Of a DNA stretch of 64,000 bases, positions 60,299 through 64,000 are shown one piece after another; the stretch's first letter is position 1; each line of letters opens with the position of its first letter. The position numbers were made by a program, and so were the translations under genes. Under the pieces are notes generated by a model, which did no database searches, was not told where the DNA came from, and saw only the letters and a program-made list of their open reading frames with translations. This DNA comes from Epilithonimonas sp. JDS (GTDB lineage Bacteria > Bacteroidota > Bacteroidia > Flavobacteriales > Weeksellaceae): NCBI RefSeq assembly GCF_021261315.1, contig NZ_JAJSAX010000005.1, positions 124,001-188,000 on the forward strand, written 5' to 3'.

Positions 60299-61365
60299 AA
60301 AAATCCATCCTTTTCATATTGCCAGATCTGGAAACCGGTGGTGCAGAACGCATCATCACAACCATTGCGAATCATCTTCCCAGAGACAGATTTTCGCCTT
60401 CCATCCTGTTGCTTAGGAAAGAAGGTGCTTATCTTGATTTTCTGAAACCCGATGTTGAAATTATAGACATCCAAACACCCAGAATCCGACATTCCTTAAA
60501 ACCAATTCTTCTTGAAATCAAAAGACGAAAACCAGACATTGTTTTTTCGGGTTTTGGTGAAGTGAATGCTTATCTTTCTTTATTCATCAAGCTTTTTCCG
60601 AATACAAAATTTATTGCAAGAGAAACCAATGTCGTTTCCCAGCACGTTACCAGGAAAGAAATCCGATTTTTCTATAAATTCTACAACAATTATGATAGAA
60701 TCATTGCACAAAGTAATGATATGCAGACAGATTTGATCAATAATTTTGGAATCAGAAAGAATAAATTGATCAAAATCAACAATCCGGTAGATATCGATTT
60801 CATTGAAGAAAAACTTAAACTTTCTGGAAAACCTGCCGAATTTTCACCACAATATAAACACGTTGTTGCCATCGGAAATCTCTCTGCCAGAAAGGGTTTT
60901 GATAATCTGTTAAAGGTTTTTTCACGTTTGAAAAATCAAAACATTTTACTTCATATTCTTGGTGATGGAAAAGATAAAGATGTTCTTTTGCAGATGAAAG
61001 AAATGCTGGGATTGGATCACGTCATTTTTCACGGCAAGAAAAGCAATCCATATCAATATTTAAAATTTGCAGATCTTTTCATCCTGTCTTCCAGATACGA
61101 GGGTTTTCCGAATGTGCTTCTAGAAGCCGGAACTTGCGGTATTTATGCCTTAGCCAATAACTGTCCCGGCGGAATTGATGAAATTGTTTTAGACCAGATT
61201 AATGGTGAAATTGCCAACATTGAGAATTATGATGATTTTGCTGAAAGGATAAAACATTCTGTCCACAGAAACAACAACAAAGAAGACATCAAAACAGCCA
61301 TCAAATCTAGATTTTCGAAAGATATTATTTTGAAAAAATATGAAGATCTGCTCTGGAATTTATAA
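60295..61365 (+). CDS. Glycosyltransferase, GT4 family
   Basis: Retaining GT-B enzyme of 356 residues for polysaccharide or glycoconjugate synthesis. N-terminal ILFILPDLETGGAERIITTI is the GT4 family beginning. C-terminal donor-binding half has IGNLSARKGFDNLLKVFSRL, LHILGDGKDKDVL, FHGKKSNPYQYLKFADLFIL, and the EX7E motif in SRYEGFPNVLLEAGTCG. No membrane helix. Donor and acceptor unknown; no polysaccharide cluster is next to it. Confidence 0.92.
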   Translation: MKKSILFILPDLETGGAERIITTIANHLPRDRFSPSILLLRKEGAYLDFLKPDVEIIDIQTPRIRHSLKPILLEIKRRKPDIVFSGFGEVNAYLSLFIKLFPNTKFIARETNVVSQHVTRKEIRFFYKFYNNYDRIIAQSNDMQTDLINNFGIRKNKLIKINNPVDIDFIEEKLKLSGKPAEFSPQYKHVVAIGNLSARKGFDNLLKVFSRLKNQNILLHILGDGKDKDVLLQMKEMLGLDHVIFHGKKSNPYQYLKFADLFILSSRYEGFPNVLLEAGTCGIYALANNCPGGIDEIVLDQINGEIANIENYDDFAERIKHSVHRNNNKEDIKTAIKSRFSKDIILKKYEDLLWNL

Positions 61366-61385
61366 CCAAAACTGAATTGAAAATT

Positions 61386-61838
61386 ATGAAAAGTATTTTT
61401 TTATTGGCACTAGTAAGTGTGATTTCAGTTTCCTGTAGTTCTGCAAAACCTGGAGATTCGGTTCTTAATCAGGAAGTTCCGTACAAAGTGGCAAAGAATT
61501 ATTTCGTAAAAAATAATATTGATGCAGCTATTGATAATCCGAAGTTTGAAAATCAGCAGGATTTTGATCAGGTATTCGGAATGGCGACAACGATGGGCGA
61601 GAGTGGAAAACCTACAGCAATTGATTTTTCTAAAGAATTTGCAGTGGCACAAATTGAAGATCCGTCAACTCAGAAAGTTGAACTGAAACCGATTTCGATC
61701 AGAAAAAATGCCAATATTCTTGAAATTAAATACAGAAAGATCGTTGGCGAAAATCAATCGTACACCTCTCAGCCAGTGATGATATTAATAATTGACAATA
61801 AATATAATGGCGACGTTAATTTTGTTGAAGTAAAATAA
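61386..61838 (+). CDS. Hypothetical lipoprotein
   Basis: 150 residues from ATG 61386 (MKSIFLLALVSVISVSCSSAKPGD; lipobox SVSC). The remainder is a small alpha/beta domain with KNYFVKNNIDAAIDNPKFENQQDF and MGESGKPTAIDFSKEFAVAQI. It resembles protease-inhibitor-like or DUF4377-like small envelope proteins, but I cannot assign a family. Follows the glycosyltransferase by 20 bp. Confidence 0.75.
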   Translation: MKSIFLLALVSVISVSCSSAKPGDSVLNQEVPYKVAKNYFVKNNIDAAIDNPKFENQQDFDQVFGMATTMGESGKPTAIDFSKEFAVAQIEDPSTQKVELKPISIRKNANILEIKYRKIVGENQSYTSQPVMILIIDNKYNGDVNFVEVK

Positions 61839-61844
61839 AAATAA

Positions 61845-61874
61845 AATTCCTGAAAACTACTTCAGGAATTTTTC
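61845..61874. terminator. Bidirectional terminator inside the 3' end of the NUDIX gene
   Basis: AATTCCTGAA (61845-61854), 6-nt loop, TTCAGGAATT (61861-61870), then TTTT. The convergent NUDIX gene ends within the hairpin. Confidence 0.88.
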
Positions 61875-62273
61875 TTTTGCAAACTCAAAAACACGTTTGT
61901 CTATCGGCAATGGGAAAGGATTCTCGCCATCCAGAGAAAACCATTCTGTCTTTTCTATACAAGGATCTAAGATTAATAAATCTTGCTCATTCAGAATTTC
62001 AGCCAGATAATAAATCGTGATCAGCTGCTCATTTTCCCGAAATCTGGAAACCAAAAAATCGTCTTGAGTGTAGAAATGTTCTGTAACATTAATATCAAGA
62101 TTCAGTTCTTCCTGAAACTCTCTTTTCAGACATTCAATCGTGCTTTCACCGAATTCCAAGCCGCCGCCTGGCAATTTAATGAGGAAATCTCCCGCATATT
62201 CTTCGTGAAGAGCAAGGATTTTATGATCTTTAATACAAAGGGCATAAACACGAATGTTGATCTTATCTATCAT
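61857..62273 (-). CDS. NUDIX hydrolase
   Basis: 138 residues, cuts nucleoside-diphosphate-linked compounds. NUDIX box: GGGLEFGESTIECLKREFQEELNLD, here written in parts, GGGLEFGE and KREFQEELN; the consensus Gly at the end (EExG) is Asn. N-terminal INIRVYALCIKDHKILALHEE is common to a broad subgroup that removes damaged or excess nucleotides. Substrate not predictable. Confidence 0.9.
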   Translation of the reverse strand: MIDKINIRVYALCIKDHKILALHEEYAGDFLIKLPGGGLEFGESTIECLKREFQEELNLDINVTEHFYTQDDFLVSRFRENEQLITIYYLAEILNEQDLLILDPCIEKTEWFSLDGENPFPLPIDKRVFEFAKEKFLK

Positions 62274-62306
62274 AGCTGTGATTTGGAATGTCTAATTTAG
62301 GGAAAA

Positions 62307-62981
62307 TTATTTTTTCCAGGCAATCATCATCTCTCTTTTTCCCGGAGGTCCTTGTTTTTTTTCAACTTCAAAACCAAGTTCCATTAAGTTTCGTCTTACG
62401 CTTCCTTTTGACGAATAAGTGGTTAGCAAACCGCCGGATCTCATTTTTGAAGCAACGATTTCCAGCAATTCCATTTCCCAAAGATCGGGCTGGACTCTCG
62501 CACCGAAACAATCAAAATATACAAGATCTATTGGAGGAAGTTCTGTGGTTTTAAGATCGAAAAAGTCTTTTTTAAGTTTGGTAAGGAAAAAGTCTGATGT
62601 CAATTCATTTTGGATTTCCCAATCTAACTCGTGGATTTTCAGAGACAAATCTTTGACAAAATCGTTAGAAAATAATTCAGAATAAACAAGTTCTAATGCT
62701 TCTTCCAAAAAAATCGGATATTTTTCCACGCCGAAATAGTTGATTTTATTATCTCTACTTTTTTTCAAATATTCATCAATTGTTACCAAAACGTTAAGAC
62801 CTGTTCCAAAACCGAGTTCTAAAATATTAATTTCGTAACTATTTATTAATTTAAGTCCATTTTCGACAAATACATGTATTGCTTCCTGCAAGGCACCGTG
62901 CTTTGAGTGGTAAGTCTCTTCTAAACCGTTGATTAATAATGTTTTACTTCCGTCTTTTGTGGTAATCAATTCTCTTTTCAA
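62307..62981 (-). CDS. mnmD: tRNA 5-methylaminomethyl-2-thiouridine methyltransferase, stand-alone MnmD
   Basis: Class I SAM-dependent methyltransferase of 224 residues, the final step of mnm5s2U34 synthesis in tRNA wobble positions. In E. coli it is one half of MnmC; here it is free-standing, without the FAD oxidase part. Motifs: N-terminal DGSKTLLINGLEETYHSKHG, SAM-binding ILELGFGTGLNVL and the family signature VYFDCFGARVQPDLWE. C-terminal GLLTTYSSKGSVRRNL and GKREMMIA are conserved. Promoter TAAATTTG (63001-62994) lies 12 bp before the start and is divergent from ilvE. Confidence 0.92.
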   Translation of the reverse strand: MKRELITTKDGSKTLLINGLEETYHSKHGALQEAIHVFVENGLKLINSYEINILELGFGTGLNVLVTIDEYLKKSRDNKINYFGVEKYPIFLEEALELVYSELFSNDFVKDLSLKIHELDWEIQNELTSDFFLTKLKKDFFDLKTTELPPIDLVYFDCFGARVQPDLWEMELLEIVASKMRSGGLLTTYSSKGSVRRNLMELGFEVEKKQGPPGKREMMIAWKK

Positions 62982-62993
62982 AGTATTTTTTTA

Positions 62994-63039
62994 CAAATTT
63001 AACATAAATTTTGATTATTAAATATTTATTATATATTTG
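62994..63039. promoter_or_regulatory. Divergent promoters of mnmD and ilvE
   Basis: Minus strand TAAATTTG (63001-62994) for mnmD. Plus strand TTTG (63010-63013), 18-bp spacer, TATATTTG (63032-63039) for ilvE. Both are exact -7 matches. Confidence 0.65.
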
Positions 63040-63063
63040 TAATACCTCAATTAAAATTTAAAA

Positions 63064-64000
63064 AATGATAATTCAAAAATCTACCAACCCAAGAATTTCC
63101 ACATTTGATCCTAATAATTTCTCTTTCGGGAACACTTTTATAGATCATATGATAATTTGTGAATACGAGAACGGAAAATGGGGGGATCTTCAATTGATTC
63201 CTTATGGACCGATCGGTTTTACCCCAGCTATGATGGGGGTCAACTACGGGCAAGCTTGTTTTGAGGGAATGAAGGCTTATAAGGATAACGATGATCAGGT
63301 ATTCCTTTTTCGTCCGGAAAAGAACTTTGAAAGGATTAACAAATCCGCAAAAAGATTGGCTATTCCTGAGATTTCCGAAGAAATGTTCATTGACGGACTG
63401 AAGGCTTTGGTAGATATTGACAGAGACTGGATTCCAAAGGGAGAAGGAATGTCATTATACATCAGACCAGTTTTATTCGCGACAGAAGAGGCACTTAAGG
63501 CAAGAATCTCAGAAAAATATATGTTTGCAATTGTTGCGACACCAGCGAAAAGTTATTACACAGCGCCGGTTTCTGTAAAAATTTCTGATCATTATTCCAG
63601 AGCTGCAAGTGGAGGTGTAGGTGCGGCAAAAGCGGCAGGAAATTACGCAGCTTCTTTCTATCCAACGCAATTGGCGATTGAAGAAGGTTATGACCAAATC
63701 ATCTGGACAGACGACTGTTCTCACGAATATTTTGAGGAAAGTGGAACAATGAATGTTTTTGTAAGAATCAACGATACCATTTATACACCTAAAACTTCCG
63801 ATAAAATCCTGGACGGAATCACAAGAGACAGTTTCCTGAAGCTTGCTGAAAGAAGAGGAATCGATGTAGTGGTAGGAAATGTGAAAGTGACGGACGTGAT
63901 CGAAGCGCAGAAGAACGGAACTTTGAAAGAAGTTTGGGGCGTTGGAACCGCTGTTGTAACAAGTATATTTGAAGCTTTAGGCTATCAGGGAGAACACCTG
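63064..64000 (+). CDS. ilvE: Branched-chain amino acid aminotransferase (partial, runs off edge)
   Basis: PLP fold-type IV enzyme transaminating Leu, Ile and Val. The ORF is open to the window end; 312 codons of an expected about 355 are present. Start ATG 63064 (MIIQKSTNPRIS). Family motifs: NYGQACFEGMKAYKD, IRPVLFATEEAL, the PLP-Lys region GGVGAAKAAGNYAASFYP and SGTMNVFVRI. Long eukaryote-like class (BCAT2 type) rather than E. coli IlvE. No leader peptide or attenuator was found in the 80-bp upstream gap. Confidence 0.94.

Noticed and set aside
62982-63063. Leader peptide or attenuator for ilvE, by analogy with trp
   Set aside because: The gap has two promoters but no ORF rich in Leu, Ile or Val and no terminator hairpin.

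Overview
The window comes from a member of the Bacteroidota, class Flavobacteriia. The gene set and protein sequences look most like the Chryseobacterium/Epilithonimonas group (Weeksellaceae). The signs are a T9SS C-terminal sorting domain, lipoproteins with short signal peptides, monomeric NADP-isocitrate dehydrogenase, four-helix-bundle S23-like proteins, TonB plug proteins, A-rich regions instead of Shine-Dalgarno sites, and many promoters of the Bacteroidota type (TTG/TTTG, about 19 bp, TAnnTTTG). I found no rRNA, tRNA, CRISPR array or prophage.

Layout. 1-1.9 kb: end of a haem uptake/utilisation cluster (hmuV, hmuS). 1.9-3.1 kb: two small hypothetical genes. 3.1-11.1 kb: an OmpR-type two-component system followed by a three-gene RND metal-efflux operon, with four 11-bp-phased direct repeats at the operon promoter. 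11.1-12.7 kb: an exported peptide-deformylase-like protein and a small membrane protein. 12.7-21.5 kb: a complete trp operon on the minus strand, in the order leader peptide, trpE, trpG, trpD, ankyrin lipoprotein, trpC, trpF, IS200-like transposase, trpB, trpA. It starts with a Trp-Trp-Trp leader peptide and a terminator/antiterminator pair. 21.5-26 kb: a T9SS cargo protein, a thioesterase, an ArsC-like protein and a DUF763 protein. 26.1-28.0 kb: an AT-rich pair of PD-(D/E)XK nuclease-like genes. 28.1-34.9 kb: a minus-strand fatty-acid beta-oxidation operon (marR, 3-hydroxyacyl-CoA dehydrogenase/enoyl-CoA hydratase, thiolase, acyl-CoA dehydrogenase), interrupted twice by four-helix-bundle genes lying between inverted repeats. 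34.9-38.7 kb: part of an iron/cobalamin-type ABC importer, a TlpA-like lipoprotein and a hypothetical exported protein. 38.7-45.8 kb: plus-strand housekeeping genes (oxidoreductase, SanA-like, udk, divIC, mutA-like, dinB, rluB, hydrolase). 45.9-51.7 kb: two paralogous exported MG2-like/TonB-plug proteins around an alpha/beta hydrolase. 51.8-57.3 kb: icd, tpx, a Crp-family regulator, tatC, kdsD. 57.5-64 kb: recQ, a toxin-antitoxin pair, a glycosyltransferase, a lipoprotein, a NUDIX protein, mnmD, and ilvE, which runs off the right edge.

The most interesting layer is non-coding. (i) Both four-helix-bundle genes in the beta-oxidation operon sit between complementary arms, and near-copies of the arms of one cassette occur, without the gene, in the trpB-trpA gap. 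This resembles the intervening sequences of 23S rRNA moved into mRNAs. (ii) A structured repeat of about 125 bp occurs three times between genes. (iii) Short REP-like hairpins flank the IS200-like transposase and recur near the efflux operon. (iv) A classical-looking attenuator precedes trpE. Assignments rest on reading the sequence and on family knowledge; no database search was run.
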